A stretch of DNA of 64,000 bases from Deinococcus aerophilus (GTDB lineage Bacteria > Deinococcota > Deinococci > Deinococcales > Deinococcaceae). Below the pieces are notes generated by a model. That model searched no databases, was not told where the DNA came from, and saw nothing but the letters and a program-made list of their open reading frames with translations. The stretch lies in the NCBI RefSeq assembly GCF_014647075.1, contig NZ_BMOM01000016.1:1-64000 (forward strand), read 5' to 3'. The position numbers were made by a program, and so were the translations under genes. Numbering within the stretch: position 1 is the first letter of the stretch; every line of letters starts with the position of its first letter. Of the stretch, positions 50,051 to 60,410 are shown one piece after another.

Positions 50051-52063
50051 ATGAGCCCGCCCGAACCGCCTGCTCCGTCCCCCGCCCACCTGCGGCATTA
50101 CGGCCCGCTGCGGGCGCGCGACCCCGATCTGGAAGTGCTGCTCACCGACGGTCTGGGCGGCTTTGCCCTGAGCAGTCTGGCGGGCGTGCCGACCCGCTGT
50201 TACTCGGGACTGGTGGTCAGTCAGGCCCCGCCGGTGGAACGCTTCACGCACCTGGCCTCGCCGCTGGAAGTGCTGCAGGTCGGTGGCGAGACGGTGGCCC
50301 TGCATGCCCTGGAACTCGCGCCGGGTGTGTTCGAGGGCCAGGGCCTGGAACACCTGAGCGGCGTGACCCTGCGCGACCTGCTGCCCGAGCGCGAGCAGGC
50401 GGTGGGCGGCGTGCGGGTGCGGCGCCGGACCGTGTGCCCGGCACAGTCGGGCGCGGTGGTGTACCTGTACGACGTCCAGGCGCGCGAAGCGGTCACGCTG
50501 ACCCTGGGCGGCTATTTCGTGGACCGCGACATGCACCACACCCACACCACTGCCCCGGAACTGAGCTTCACGGTCAAGGGCACTGCGGCAGAGGTGGTCG
50601 GCGGGCGGCGCACAAGGGCGCAGGTCCACGCGCCCGGCGCACAGGTTGAGGCCCTGCCACCGCAACCGTTTGCCCAGCGGATTTACTACCGCCACGACGC
50701 GGCGCGCGGCGAGCCGGACCACGAATACGTGCGCGGCGCGGCGCTGTGGAGGGTGCACCTTCCGGCAGGCGGAGGCCGGGTGGCCCTGAGCGTGCAGGGC
50801 CGGACAGCCACCACACCCGATCTGACCAATCCGTGGCTGGCCTACGAACAGGAGGGGGCCCGCCGCCACGCCCTGGCCGTACAGGCCCAGGGCGCCTGTG
50901 AAGTGACAGACGGACTGGTGGCCACCCTGGCGGTCGCCGCCGACGCCTACCTCGTGCGCCGCAGCGCCCCGGCGGGCCGCAGCGTGATTGCCGGATACCC
51001 GTGGTTTGCCGACTGGGGGCGCGACGCCATGATCGCGCTGACCGGCCTGACCCTGCTCACCGGGCGGCACGCCGAGGCCCGCGACCTGCTCGATACCTTC
51101 CTGCGCACGGCCCGGCGCGGCCTGATTCCCAACCACTTTCACGAGGACGGCCAGGGCGCCGGCTACAACACCGTGGACGGCGCGCTGTGGCTGGCGGTGG
51201 CGCTGGAACGCTACGTGACGGCCAGCGGCGACACCGCCTTTGCCCGCACGGCCCTGCCGCAGCTGCGCGGGGTGCTGCGGTGGCACCTGAACGGCACCGA
51301 CCACGGCATCCGCGCCGACCCCCACAGCGGGCTGCTGCATGCGGGCGAGGCGGGCGTGCAGCTGACCTGGATGGACGTGAAGATCGCCGAGTGGGTGGTG
51401 ACGCCCCGGCACGGCCATCCCATCGAGATCCAGGGGCTGTGGCTCGCGGCGCTGGGGGCAGAGACGCGCCTCTCACAGCGGATGGGCGAGCGGCCGCAGT
51501 TTGCGGCCACGCTGCAGCAGGCCCGCGCGAGCTTCGCCGCGTTCTGGAATGACAACAGGTGGGCCGACGTGCTGGGCGCGGACGGCTCTCCCGACCCCAG
51601 CGTGCGCCCAAACATGGCCCTGGCCCTGGCACTGCCGGACACCCCCGCCACCCCCACGCAGGTCGCGGCGGCGGTCCAGACCCTGGAGGCCGAGCTGCTC
51701 ACGCCGCTGGGGCTGCGCACCTTATCGCCGCGCGACCCGCGCTACCGCGGCAACTACGGCGGCCCCCAGGTTCAGCGCGACGCCGCCTACCACCAGGGCA
51801 CGGTCTGGCCGTGGCCGCTGACCGCGTACACCGAGCTGCTGCTGTCGCGCGGCGAGGTCGCCCGCGCCCGCGCCGCCCTGAACGGCCTGAGCGGCCACCT
51901 CTGGGAAGCGGGCGTGGGCCACGTTTCCGAGGTGTTCGCCGGAGACACGCTGCGCCCCGGCGGCTGCCCCTTCCAGGCCTGGAGCGTGGCCGAACTGCTG
52001 CGCGCCCACGTGCTGGTCTCCCGCGCAGAGGCGGACTCCCAAAGCGCCCAAAACTCCGGCTGA
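50051..52063 (+). CDS. Glycogen debranching enzyme-like amylo-alpha-1,6-glucosidase
   Basis: The 670-aa protein has an N-terminal GDE_N domain ([31 protein letters not shown]) and a C-terminal (alpha/alpha)6-barrel with [44 protein letters not shown] and [11 protein letters not shown]. It should cut alpha-1,6 branches of glycogen or act on similar glucans. The start is ATG 50051 or ATG 50039, 12 nt apart. Only the first has a -10-like CATGCT 7 nt before it. Divergent from the dipeptidase across 63 nt. Functionally linked to TreS and amylosucrase. Confidence 0.9.
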   Translation: MSPPEPPAPSPAHLRHYGPLRARDPDLEVLLTDGLGGFALSSLAGVPTRCYSGLVVSQAPPVERFTHLASPLEVLQVGGETVALHALELAPGVFEGQGLEHLSGVTLRDLLPEREQAVGGVRVRRRTVCPAQSGAVVYLYDVQAREAVTLTLGGYFVDRDMHHTHTTAPELSFTVKGTAAEVVGGRRTRAQVHAPGAQVEALPPQPFAQRIYYRHDAARGEPDHEYVRGAALWRVHLPAGGGRVALSVQGRTATTPDLTNPWLAYEQEGARRHALAVQAQGACEVTDGLVATLAVAADAYLVRRSAPAGRSVIAGYPWFADWGRDAMIALTGLTLLTGRHAEARDLLDTFLRTARRGLIPNHFHEDGQGAGYNTVDGALWLAVALERYVTASGDTAFARTALPQLRGVLRWHLNGTDHGIRADPHSGLLHAGEAGVQLTWMDVKIAEWVVTPRHGHPIEIQGLWLAALGAETRLSQRMGERPQFAATLQQARASFAAFWNDNRWADVLGADGSPDPSVRPNMALALALPDTPATPTQVAAAVQTLEAELLTPLGLRTLSPRDPRYRGNYGGPQVQRDAAYHQGTVWPWPLTAYTELLLSRGEVARARAALNGLSGHLWEAGVGHVSEVFAGDTLRPGGCPFQAWSVAELLRAHVLVSRAEADSQSAQNSG

Positions 52064-52110
52064 AGTCCGTTCCGGTGACGTTCATTCCAGGCTCAACTAG
52101 ACACTTATCC

Positions 52111-52140
52111 TTGACGTACCGAGGACACTAACCCTAGCAT
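52111..52140 (+). promoter_or_regulatory. Promoter of the NrtR-like gene
   Basis: TTGACG, an 18-nt spacer and TAGCAT lie 7 nt before the ATG, a textbook leaderless promoter. GACACTTA (52100) and GACACTAA (52124) repeat 24 bp apart around the -35 box and could be regulator half-sites. Confidence 0.7.
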
Positions 52141-52147
52141 CGCCAGC

Positions 52148-52825
52148 ATGTCCCGCCTCACCTTGCCGCCGCAGGCCACCCAGGTTGGTCTGGCGGTGGA
52201 TGTGGCGGCGTTTGCCATGCACGGCGGCGAGCTGCGCGCCCTGCTCGTCCAGCGCGGCGAACTGCCCCACGCCCGCGCCTGGGCCCTGCCCGGCGGCTTT
52301 GTGCAGCCGGGCGAGGAACTGCATGAGGCGGCCCTGCGTGAACTGCGCACCGAGACGGCCGTGCAGCTTGAGCCCCGGCACCTAGAGCAGTTCTATACCT
52401 TCGGGGCCGTGGACCGCGATCCGCGCGGCCGCATCGTGAGCGTGGCCCACCTTGCGGTGCTGCCGCACGGCACGGTGCGGGTCAGCGGCGGCGGGCACAC
52501 CCTGGACGCCGAGTGGCTCAGCGCCCACCGCCCGCCGCAGCTGGCCTTCGACCACCACGACATCCTGACCCGCGCGCTGCTGCGGCTGCAGTTGCGGCTG
52601 GAATATGCCAACCTCGCGCTGGAATTCCTGCCGGACACCTTCACGCTGCCCGAGCTTCAGGGGGTCTACGAGGCGATCCTCGACCGCCAGCTGGACAAGC
52701 GCAACTTCCGCAAACGGCTGCTCGCCCAGGGCATCCTGACCCCCAGTGGCGAGCGGCGCAGCGGCGTGGGCCGGCCCGCCCAGCTGTACCGCCGCGCCAA
52801 GAACGTGCGGGTGGCGGCGCTGTAG
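52148..52825 (+). CDS. Nudix-related transcriptional regulator, NrtR-like
   Basis: The 225-aa protein has an N-terminal Nudix domain and a C-terminal winged helix (FTLPELQGVYEAILDRQLDKRNFRKRLL), the NrtR arrangement. The Nudix box GGFVQPGEELHEAALRELRT followed by ETAV departs from the consensus: the first Glu of the EE pair is Thr and the later Gly is Ala. Hydrolysis is therefore probably lost and the domain would only sense a ligand such as ADP-ribose. NrtR proteins control NAD salvage. No NAD gene is in this window. Confidence 0.82.
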   Translation: MSRLTLPPQATQVGLAVDVAAFAMHGGELRALLVQRGELPHARAWALPGGFVQPGEELHEAALRELRTETAVQLEPRHLEQFYTFGAVDRDPRGRIVSVAHLAVLPHGTVRVSGGGHTLDAEWLSAHRPPQLAFDHHDILTRALLRLQLRLEYANLALEFLPDTFTLPELQGVYEAILDRQLDKRNFRKRLLAQGILTPSGERRSGVGRPAQLYRRAKNVRVAAL

Positions 52826-52896
52826 CGCTCCCGACTCTCCGCGAGACGGGTCTGCGTTTTACTTTCCGGCATAGGCCGGGCCGCTACACTGACCGC

Positions 52897-53187
52897 ATGG
52901 ACATGAAGAAGCTGATGAAGCAGATGCAGCAGGCGCAGGTGGCCGCGGGCAAGATTCAGGAGGAACTCGCCGCCAAATCGGTGGAGGGCAGTGCGGGCGG
53001 GCTGGTCACGGTCACCATGAACGGCCACGGCAAGCTGACCACCCTGAAGATCAACCCCGAGGCGGTGGACCCGCAGGACGTCGAGGCCCTGGAAGACCTG
53101 ATTCTGGTCGCCATGCAGGACGCCAGCGCCAAGGCCGACGCTTTGCAGCAGGACGCCACGCGCGGCCTGGGAATCCCCGGATTTTGA
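52897..53187 (+). CDS. ybaB: YbaB/EbfC nucleoid-associated protein
   Basis: The 96-aa DNA-binding protein shows MDMKKLMKQMQQAQVAAGKI, the central VTVTMNGHGKLTTLKINPEAV and a C-terminal helix. The start sits 6 nt after TACACT with no Shine-Dalgarno, leaderless type. It precedes recR by 52 nt, a common ybaB-recR pairing. Confidence 0.93.
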   Translation: MDMKKLMKQMQQAQVAAGKIQEELAAKSVEGSAGGLVTVTMNGHGKLTTLKINPEAVDPQDVEALEDLILVAMQDASAKADALQQDATRGLGIPGF

Positions 53188-53239
53188 AGACGGGCCGCCT
53201 TCCCCATAGCGGGCGGGGCGCACCCCGAGAGCGGCGGGC

Positions 53240-53851
53240 ATGAAATACCCTCCCTCCCTGGTCGCGCTGATCCGCGAGCTCTCACGCCTGCCCGGCATCG
53301 GCCCCAAGAGCGCGCAGCGGCTGGCCTTCTACCTGTTCGAGCAACCGCGCGAGGACATCGAGCGGCTGGCCAGTTCCCTGCTCTCGGCCAAGCGGGACCT
53401 GCACACCTGCCCCATCTGCTTCAACATCACCGACGCCGAGCGCTGTGACGTGTGCAGCGACCCGGCCCGCGACCAGAATCTGATCTGCGTGGTCGAGGAA
53501 CCCGGCGACGTGATTGCCATCGAGCGCAGCGGCGAGTACCGGGGCCTGTACCACGTGCTGCACGGTGTCCTGAGTCCCATGAACGGGGTGGGGCCCGAGC
53601 AGCTGCACATCAAGCCCCTGCTGCCGCGCGTGACCGAGGGCCAGGAGGTGATCCTGGCCACCGGCACCACCGTGGAGGGCGACGCCACCGCGCTGTACCT
53701 GCAACGCCTGCTGGAGCCGCTGGGCGCACTGGTCAGCCGCATCGCCTACGGCCTGCCGGTAGGCGGCGCGCTGGAGTACGCCGACGAGGTCACGCTGGGC
53801 CGCGCCCTGACCGGGCGTCAGCGTGTGAGCAAGCCCCGGCCAGACGCCTGA
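53240..53851 (+). CDS. recR: Recombination protein RecR
   Basis: The 203-aa protein works with RecF and RecO in gap repair and loads RecA. It shows the helix-hairpin-helix RLPGIGPKSAQRLAFYL, the zinc finger CPICFNITDAERCDVC and the Toprim part (VVEEPGDVIAIERSGEYRG, ATGTTVEGDATALYL). Length and order are standard. RecFOR is the main recombination entry route in Deinococcus, which lacks RecBC. Confidence 0.96.
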   Translation: MKYPPSLVALIRELSRLPGIGPKSAQRLAFYLFEQPREDIERLASSLLSAKRDLHTCPICFNITDAERCDVCSDPARDQNLICVVEEPGDVIAIERSGEYRGLYHVLHGVLSPMNGVGPEQLHIKPLLPRVTEGQEVILATGTTVEGDATALYLQRLLEPLGALVSRIAYGLPVGGALEYADEVTLGRALTGRQRVSKPRPDA

Positions 53852-53971
53852 AGCCCACACGCCCACGTCCCCACCCTCAAGCTTCTCCCCTGCGGAGGAG
53901 TTTTTGTTTTGCTTGCGGGGGCTGGCGGCGAACAGATTGGCCGCCCGCCCCGCCGCGCTAAACTTCCCCGC

Positions 53972-56653
53972 ATGACTGCTCCGTCCTCTTCCCTGTCCAC
54001 CGCCGACATCCGCGAGAAGTTCCTGAGCTTCTTCGAGGGCAAGGGCCACCTGCGCCTGCCCAGCCACAGCACGGTGGCCCCGGACCCCACCACGCTGTTC
54101 ACCGTGGCAGGCATGCAGCCGTTCAAGGAACAGTTCATGGGTGCGCCCGCCAAATTCGAGCAGGGTGCAAACAAGCGCGTGACCACCGCGCAGAAGTGCC
54201 TGCGCATCGGGGACATCGAGAACGTGGGGCGCACCCTGCGGCACTGCTCGCTGCTGGAGATGATGGGCAACTTCAGTTTTGGCGACTACTTCAAGCGCGA
54301 GTCGCTGACCTGGGCGTGGGAATTCCTGACCAGCCCCGAGTGGATGGCGCTGGACAAGACCAAGCTGTACGCCACCATCTACCAGGACGACGAGGAGGCC
54401 TTCGAGATCTGGACGCAGGACATCGGCCTGCCCGAGGACCACATCCTGCGCTTTGGGGCCGACGAGAACTTCTGGCCCGCCGACGCGCCCAAAGAGGGTC
54501 CCAACGGCCCGTGCGGCCCGTGCAGCGAGATCTTCTATGACCGGGGGCCGCAGTACGGTGACGACACCTGGGCCGACTACGCCCAGACCCGCGAGAGCGC
54601 GCGCTTTCTGGAAATCTGGAACAACGTGTTCCCTCAGTACGACCGCCAGGAACCGCAGCCCGACGGCACGCCGACGCTCGTTGACCTGCCCTTCAAGAAC
54701 ATCGACACCGGCATGGGCCTGGAACGCATCGCCACCGTGGTGCAGGACGTCTACGATTTTTACAGCAACGACGTGTTCGCGCCGATCATCGCCCGCATTG
54801 CCGAGCTGAGCGGCCACCCCTACGAGGGGCCGCAGAACGTCTCGCACCGCGTGGTGGCCGAGCATGTCCGCAGCGTGAGCATGGTCATCGCCGACGGCTC
54901 TGCGCCGGGCAACACCGGACGCGGCTACGTGATCCGCAAGATTCTGCGCCGCGCCTCCAGACACGCCTACCTGCTGGGCCTGCGCGAGCCGACGCTGTAC
55001 AAGCTGGTGCCGCTGGTGGTGGACCGCATGGGCGACGCCTACCCCGAACTGAGGGCCGAACAGGCCCGGGTCGAGGCCACGATCAAGAGTGAGGAGGAGC
55101 GCTTCCTGAAGACGCTCGAGGGCGGCATCCAGCGCCTCGGCGGGCTGCTCGAGCGGCTGGAGAAGGGCGCGGTGCTGGGCGGCGAGGAAGCCTTCATCCT
55201 GTACGACACCTACGGCTTTCCGGTCGACCTGACCAAGGAAATTGCCGAGGAATACGGCGTCAGCGTGGACGAGGCCGGGTACGCCGAGAGCCTGGAAAAC
55301 GCCCAGAACATCGCGCGGGCTGGCAGCAAGTACGGCAAGTCCGAACTGTTCGGCGGACAGGAGGCCCTCACCGACCTCTCTCCCACCGAGTTTGTCGGCT
55401 ACGACGAGCTGGAGGCCGACGGTGAGGTGCTGGCCCTGCTCGTGGCGGGCGAGCGCCCCACCCACCTGAGTGCGGGCGACGAGGCGACGGTGGTGCTGTC
55501 GCGCACCCCGTTCTATGCCGAGGGCGGCGGCGAGGTCGGCGACACCGGCCGCCTGGAGTGGGACGGCGGCGCCGGAGTAGTGCGCGATACCCGCAAGACC
55601 CCCGGCGGCGTGTTCCTGCACGACGTGATCGTGGAGGCGGGCGAGCTGAAGGAAGGCCAGCGCGTGCGCGGAGTGGTCTCGGGCGAGCGGCAGGCCACGC
55701 AGCGCCACCACACCGCCACCCACCTGCTGCACGCCGCGCTGCGGGCAGTGCTGGGGTCGGGCGTGCGGCAGGCCGGATCGCTGGTCGCGCCCGACCGTCT
55801 GCGTTTTGACTTCTCGCACGGCGCCGCATTGAGCGCGGAAGAGATTGCCAGCGTGGAGCGGCTGGTGTCGCGCTGGGTCAGCGCCAACTTCCCGGTGACG
55901 TGGCAGGAAATGCCGATTGCCCAGGCGCGGGCGGCGGGCGCCACCGCACTGTTCGGCGAGAAGTACGGAGACACCGTGCGCGTGGTTCAGGTGGGCGGCG
56001 AGGTGTCGCACGAGGGACAGGCCGTGGCGAGCATGGAACTGTGCGGCGGCGCGCACGTGAAGCGCACCGGCGACATCGGCGCGTTCGTGATTCTGAGTGA
56101 CGAGAACGTGGCCGCTGGGGTCCGCCGCATCGAGGCGCTGGCGGGCGAGGCGGCCACCGGCTGGCTGCGCGAGCGTCTTATGGGGGCGGCGCGGGTGTCG
56201 GCCATGCTCAACACCAGCCCCGACGGTCTGGAAGGCCGCGTCTCGGGCCTGCAGGCGCAGCTCAAGGCCGCCGAGAAGGAAACGGCGAATGTCCGCCGGC
56301 AGCTGGCCGAGGCGCAGATGGGCGGAGCGAGCGGCGCGGCCTCCCCGGTGCGCGAGCTGGGCGGATTCCAGGTCGCGGCCCTCAAGCTGTCCGGCATCGA
56401 GGGCAATGAACTTCGTGGAGCCGCCGACAAGCTGCTCGAACAGAGTGGCGCGGACCTAGCCGTGGTCGCCGGGGACAAGGGACTGGTCGTCAAGGCCACC
56501 CGGGACGCCGTGACCCGCGGAGCGCACGCCGGGCAACTGGTCGGCAAGCTCGCGGCGGCGGGCGGCGGCAAGGGCGGAGGTCGCCCCGACATGGCGCAGG
56601 CGGGCATCACGGACGCGGGGGCAGCGCTGGAGGCGCTCGACACGGCCTTCTGA
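53972..56653 (+). CDS. alaS: Alanyl-tRNA synthetase
   Basis: The 893-aa synthetase has the class II catalytic core (FFEGKGHLRLPSHSTVAPDP, AQKCLRIGDIENVGRTLRHC, GNFSFGDYF) and the editing domain with zinc ligands HHTATHLLH and CGGAH. The C-terminal C-Ala/DHHA1 part ends with GGGRPDMAQAG. TAAACT lies 7 nt before the ATG (leaderless). An upstream open extension adds 21 unconserved residues. Confidence 0.97.
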   Translation: MTAPSSSLSTADIREKFLSFFEGKGHLRLPSHSTVAPDPTTLFTVAGMQPFKEQFMGAPAKFEQGANKRVTTAQKCLRIGDIENVGRTLRHCSLLEMMGNFSFGDYFKRESLTWAWEFLTSPEWMALDKTKLYATIYQDDEEAFEIWTQDIGLPEDHILRFGADENFWPADAPKEGPNGPCGPCSEIFYDRGPQYGDDTWADYAQTRESARFLEIWNNVFPQYDRQEPQPDGTPTLVDLPFKNIDTGMGLERIATVVQDVYDFYSNDVFAPIIARIAELSGHPYEGPQNVSHRVVAEHVRSVSMVIADGSAPGNTGRGYVIRKILRRASRHAYLLGLREPTLYKLVPLVVDRMGDAYPELRAEQARVEATIKSEEERFLKTLEGGIQRLGGLLERLEKGAVLGGEEAFILYDTYGFPVDLTKEIAEEYGVSVDEAGYAESLENAQNIARAGSKYGKSELFGGQEALTDLSPTEFVGYDELEADGEVLALLVAGERPTHLSAGDEATVVLSRTPFYAEGGGEVGDTGRLEWDGGAGVVRDTRKTPGGVFLHDVIVEAGELKEGQRVRGVVSGERQATQRHHTATHLLHAALRAVLGSGVRQAGSLVAPDRLRFDFSHGAALSAEEIASVERLVSRWVSANFPVTWQEMPIAQARAAGATALFGEKYGDTVRVVQVGGEVSHEGQAVASMELCGGAHVKRTGDIGAFVILSDENVAAGVRRIEALAGEAATGWLRERLMGAARVSAMLNTSPDGLEGRVSGLQAQLKAAEKETANVRRQLAEAQMGGASGAASPVRELGGFQVAALKLSGIEGNELRGAADKLLEQSGADLAVVAGDKGLVVKATRDAVTRGAHAGQLVGKLAAAGGGKGGGRPDMAQAGITDAGAALEALDTAF

Positions 56654-56710
56654 AGCCGCACCAGCCGCTGAACCGCTTCGTCATCCCTGAAGTTGAAAAT
56701 TGAAGTCTGC

Positions 56711-56753
56711 CCAGCCCCAGCACCGTCCGCACCAAGAACGGCGCTGGGGCTGG
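56711..56753 (+). terminator. Terminator after alaS
   Basis: CCAGCCCCAGC and GCTGGGGCTGG (11 bp) enclose an imperfect CCGT/ACGG extension and are followed by CATTTTG. It lies 57 nt after the stop. The remainder of 56654-56864 shows nothing else. Confidence 0.75.
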
Positions 56754-56864
56754 CATTTTGCTGTGCCCGCACTCTTCACTGCCAGGCCCGTGAAGGCACC
56801 CACCGGACCCCTGTCGTTAATCACCACCTGGGCAGGTCCACTGGTCGGCCACGTGGCCCGGTGC

Positions 56865-57152
56865 CTAACCCTCTGTGCCGGGGCCAGGGCCGGGGTCGAG
56901 GCCCTCGGCCCGTTCCAGGGCGATGTTCGCCTCGGTCATGGAGGCGTCTCCGCCCAGCAGACCCGTGACTTCGCCGGCGCTCATGCCGTCCCCGGCGGGG
57001 GCGGGCACGCCCGGCAGCGTGCGGCCTTCCGGGTGCTCGGGTGCGGGGCCCTGTGCGGCAGGCGGGTGCCCCGCTGCCGGCTTGAGGTGCGGGGTCAGGG
57101 TGGGGTTGATGGGCAGCGCGTCCCGTTCCCCGGTGGGATCGTCCTTGGTCAT
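56865..57152 (-). CDS. Small Pro/Gly-rich hypothetical protein
   Basis: The 95-aa protein is mostly low-complexity (HPPAAQGPAPEHPEGRTLPG) with a short helix-like end MTEANIALERAEGLD. It is probably disordered. No Shine-Dalgarno is visible, a CATGCT box lies 6 nt before the ATG, and no family is recognised, so it could also be a spurious frame in GC-rich DNA. Confidence 0.4.
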   Translation of the reverse strand: MTKDDPTGERDALPINPTLTPHLKPAAGHPPAAQGPAPEHPEGRTLPGVPAPAGDGMSAGEVTGLLGGDASMTEANIALERAEGLDPGPGPGTEG

Positions 57153-57222
57153 GGCCCCAGCATGTCCTCCACTGGCCCGGAGCGGTTGACGCCCGCCTGA
57201 AGAAAACCTGATGATCTGCGGC

Positions 57223-58206
57223 ATGCCGCTGCGCTTTTCCAGGTTCGCTCTGCTCGCCGTGGGCCTGCTGGGATCGCTGTGGTCTGCCGGCGGGACCGCC
57301 GCCCTCCCCCCAGCAGGTCCGCCGCCGCTGCGCGTGGTCGTTCTGAGCGACTTTAACGGCCCCTACGGCAGCGTGACCTACCCGGCCGCCCTGAGCCGCA
57401 CCGTACAGCGCACTGTGAACGAGTGGAAGCCGGACCTGGTGCTCTCGGCCGGAGACCTGATCGCCGGACAGAAGGCCAGCCTCTCCGACGCGCGGGTGCG
57501 GGCCATGTGGGCGGCGTTTGACCGGGAGGTCGGTGCGCCGCTGAAGACGGCAGGCAGTCCCTTCGCCTTCACGCTGGGCAACCACGACGCCAGCCTCGCG
57601 CGGGACCGGCGCGAGGCCGCCGCCTACTGGCAGGCCCACGTCCCCGCGCTGACCTATGTGGACCGCCGCGCCTTTCCCTTCCGGTACTCGTTCACCTTCG
57701 GCGGTGGGCGGCTGTTCGTGGCCGTGCTGGACGCCAGTGGCCCGCAGGTGAGCCCAGAGCAGCGGACTTGGCTGGCTGGCCAGCTCGCCACTCCACAGGC
57801 CCAGGCGGCGGGCGTCCGGCTGGTGATGGGCCATCTGCCGCTCGCGGGCGTCAGCGCCGGCAAGAACGTGGCGGGCGAGGTCATCCACGATCCCACGCCG
57901 CTGCGCCAGATCATGGAACAGGGCCGCGTGCTCGCCTACCTCAGCGGCCATCATGCCGCCTACTACCCGGCGCGGCTGGGCGGGCTCAACGTCCTGGCCA
58001 GCGGCGGCATCGGCGGACGCGATTATGTGGGGGTGCCGGGCACGGCCCGCAGCACGGTGACCGTCCTGAGTGTGGACACGGCCGCCGGACACGCCACCTT
58101 CCAGACCTTCGATGCCGAGACCGGACAGGCCGTTGCCACCTCAGCGCTGCCCACCCGGATCAGCGGTCTGGGCGGGCCGCTGATCCGGGTGGACGGGTTT
58201 CACTAA
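57223..58206 (+). CDS. Secreted calcineurin-like metallophosphoesterase
   Basis: The 327-aa protein has a signal peptide (RFALLAVGLLGSLWSAGGTAA) and an exported phosphoesterase domain: VVLSDFNGPYG, LSAGDLIAGQ, TLGNHDASL, MGHLPLAG and LSGHHAAYYPARLGGL. Residues Asp, Asp, Asn-His and His-x-His are placed as in the family, although the first motif lacks the usual D-x-H (it is D-F-N). The ATG at 57211 is an alternative start four codons upstream. Natural substrate unknown. Confidence 0.82.
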   Translation: MPLRFSRFALLAVGLLGSLWSAGGTAALPPAGPPPLRVVVLSDFNGPYGSVTYPAALSRTVQRTVNEWKPDLVLSAGDLIAGQKASLSDARVRAMWAAFDREVGAPLKTAGSPFAFTLGNHDASLARDRREAAAYWQAHVPALTYVDRRAFPFRYSFTFGGGRLFVAVLDASGPQVSPEQRTWLAGQLATPQAQAAGVRLVMGHLPLAGVSAGKNVAGEVIHDPTPLRQIMEQGRVLAYLSGHHAAYYPARLGGLNVLASGGIGGRDYVGVPGTARSTVTVLSVDTAAGHATFQTFDAETGQAVATSALPTRISGLGGPLIRVDGFH

Positions 58207-58228
58207 GCGGTTCGGAGACGCGCTGAGC

Positions 58229-59596
58229 TTACCTGGGCATCATGCGGTACAGCTCGATGCCGCGGGCGGTGCGGTTCTTGAACCCTGCCCAGGAGGTATC
58301 GTCGGCCTTGGGTGAGCCGTCCGCATTGCGGCTGACCTTGATGTCGTTGGACCGGGGCGTGGGCACGTTCAGGTAGGGGGCCGCGCCCTGCATGCCCTTG
58401 AGCTTCAGGTTCAGGAAAGCGGTCACGAAATGCTGGTTGAGGTTGTTCAGGCGGGCCATGTCCCAGGCGGGTTCGGCGTAGTGCATGTAGTCGTCGAAGC
58501 TGTTCAGGGATGCGGCGGGCGGCGGATTGGGCGCAGAGTTGTGCGAGGCGTTCTCGTACACCACCATGTACCGCTCGGCATTCACGGCATTCTCGAACAG
58601 CGACTTGACTCCGCCTTCGTACTGCGCCACGTCGTCGCGGTCGCCCACCACGAACATCGTCGGCACCTTCAGGTTTGCCAGCCCCGCCTCGTCCCAGAAG
58701 CCATACTTGCCGCCGAAATTCACGCCGATGCCCCGCACGGCGGCGTCCCCGCCCCAAGGCGCAAAGGCCACGACCGCCTTGATGCGCGGGTCCACGGTGT
58801 ACGCCCCGGTCTGCCGCTGCTTCAGGGCCCCGTTGGGCACCAGCGGCACCATCTCGGGCCCGAAACCTGCGCCCGCCGCGTTCAGGGCGCCGTAGCCGCC
58901 CATGCTGTAGCCCACCAGCGCCGTGCGGTCGGCGTCCACCAGGCCGCTCAGGGGGCTGCCACTGTCGGCTGCACCCAGCCGCGCCATCTCACCCAGCACG
59001 AAGTTGTCGTCCAGCGGGCGGTTCAGCAGCGTGCTCGCAAAGGCGGCCTTGTCTCCGTGGGTGCTGTCGGTATGGTCAATCGAGGCGACCACGTACCCCT
59101 TGCTCGCCAGATTCTCGGTGAGGTAGGACATCAGGTAGCGGCTGCCCGGATAGCCGTGCGACACGATCACCAGCGGGTACGGTCCGCCCTGGGCGCTGGG
59201 CGCGGCGTCACGGGTGGCGCGGCCCAGGGTCAGGAAGGGGGTGTTGGGCCGCTTGGGATCGTTGGGGCCGCTGCCGAGCACGTCGCGGTAGGTGGTCACG
59301 CCTGAGCCGCTGGCTCCCACCGCCGGGTACCACACCTCCACCGTCAGCGGGCGGTCGTAGCGGGGAATCTCGCCCTCCTTGGGGGCTTTGACGATGTCGA
59401 GCTGCCCGGGATTGGTCAGTGTTAGGGTCCGCACACCCACCGCGTAGGGGCCGCGCGCACTCAGCTCGGGCGCGTCGGGGCGGGCGTCTCCGGGCACACT
59501 CTGGGACGGAGCGGTGGCGGCCAGTTGCGCCCCGGCCACCCCCAGCGGAGTCAGGGACAGCAGGGCAAGGGTCAGATACAGGCTGGATCGCTTCAT
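58229..59596 (-). CDS. Secreted alpha/beta hydrolase (PAF acetylhydrolase-like)
   Basis: The 455-aa protein has a signal peptide ([20 protein letters not shown]), the oxyanion segment [15 protein letters not shown], the nucleophile elbow [11 protein letters not shown], an Asp in [15 protein letters not shown] and a His in [10 protein letters not shown]. Size and order resemble bacterial platelet-activating-factor acetylhydrolase/dienelactone-type hydrolases. GGAGGAG lies 7 nt before the ATG. Substrate unknown. Confidence 0.85.
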   Translation of the reverse strand: MKRSSLYLTLALLSLTPLGVAGAQLAATAPSQSVPGDARPDAPELSARGPYAVGVRTLTLTNPGQLDIVKAPKEGEIPRYDRPLTVEVWYPAVGASGSGVTTYRDVLGSGPNDPKRPNTPFLTLGRATRDAAPSAQGGPYPLVIVSHGYPGSRYLMSYLTENLASKGYVVASIDHTDSTHGDKAAFASTLLNRPLDDNFVLGEMARLGAADSGSPLSGLVDADRTALVGYSMGGYGALNAAGAGFGPEMVPLVPNGALKQRQTGAYTVDPRIKAVVAFAPWGGDAAVRGIGVNFGGKYGFWDEAGLANLKVPTMFVVGDRDDVAQYEGGVKSLFENAVNAERYMVVYENASHNSAPNPPPAASLNSFDDYMHYAEPAWDMARLNNLNQHFVTAFLNLKLKGMQGAAPYLNVPTPRSNDIKVSRNADGSPKADDTSWAGFKNRTARGIELYRMMPR

Positions 59597-59787
59597 GACG
59601 GTCTCCTCCGGATCAGCAGAGAGCGGCAGACCGACCACACACGGGCGGTGGTCCTCTCTGAGGAATTTTGATACAGGGCCCAGAGTAGTGCCAAAACGGG
59701 GAGGCATGGCGGGGTCACGCCGGACCGGGACGGCGGGAGCGGCCTTCCACAACAAAGGAGCGGCCGGTGCGCACGCACACCGGCCGG

Positions 59788-59810
59788 AAAAAACCCGGGC
59801 GGACGCCCGG
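59788..59810 (-). terminator. Intrinsic terminator after the gene at 59836
   Basis: Read leftward, CCGGGCG and CGCCCGG with a 2-nt loop are followed by GTTTTTT. A second long hairpin (CGGCCGGTG arms, 59761-59786) lies directly beyond, giving two tandem stems. Confidence 0.8.
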
Positions 59811-59835
59811 CGCGCCACGCCGCTCAGTCGGCTCC

Positions 59836-60222
59836 TCAGTCGAACTTGAAGATCTCCAGATCGTCCACGGCGTCGCCTGCTCCGCGCAACTGGGCCAGTT
59901 GCTCGGCGCTGGCCTGGGTGTGCGGCGTGTTCTGGGTCTGTCCCAGGGCATTGGCCATCACGTCGGCGGGCACAGCCGCAAACAGGCGGGCGACCTGCTG
60001 GGGGGTGGCGTCCAGCAGGGCGTCTTGCAGCAGTTCATCGGGCACCGCCTGCGACACGCGGGCGCGGGCGGCGGCAACCGCGGCAGGGTCGACTTCCGGG
60101 CGGATGGCCGTTTCCTCGTCCAGATTGGCGGTGCCGGGCGGACGGAGGCTGCCGGGGCGGTTCTTGTTCCACACCCACCAGGCCACCCCCAGAATGATGA
60201 CGGCCACGATCAGCAGCTTCAT
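59836..60222 (-). CDS. Membrane-anchored hypothetical protein
   Basis: The 128-aa protein begins with one membrane segment ([18 protein letters not shown]). A Pro-rich linker follows, then a helical domain ([42 protein letters not shown]) that looks like paired helices for protein contact. TAAGGT lies 6 nt before the ATG (leaderless type). Family not recognised. Own terminator downstream. The 188 nt up to the next gene hold only small GC hairpins. Confidence 0.65.
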   Translation of the reverse strand: MKLLIVAVIILGVAWWVWNKNRPGSLRPPGTANLDEETAIRPEVDPAAVAAARARVSQAVPDELLQDALLDATPQQVARLFAAVPADVMANALGQTQNTPHTQASAEQLAQLRGAGDAVDDLEIFKFD

Positions 60223-60410
60223 GCGCCCACCTTAGCGGGCCGCGGGCCTGCGGCGCTTCCCCCTATGGGTGGGTCGGCTGCCAGGAATCGTACACGCCCC
60301 CACGGCAAAGAATCACGCCCCCCCGCCACACCCGGGCACAGGGGGGCCGTGACGGAGGATCCGTGGGAGGAGAGGGCTGGAAACCCGCCCCCCTGCGGCA
60401 GACCGGCGGC

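Noticed and set aside
49988..51418. N-terminal extension of the M20 dipeptidase frame
   Set aside because: It lies antisense to the debranching enzyme, and the leaderless -10 box at 49995-50000 marks the true start at 49987.
58270..58285. GGTTCTTGAACC palindrome resembling the fatty-acid operator
   Set aside because: It lies inside the hydrolase coding region far from any start, and its arms are in the reverse order compared with TTGAAC...GTTCAA.
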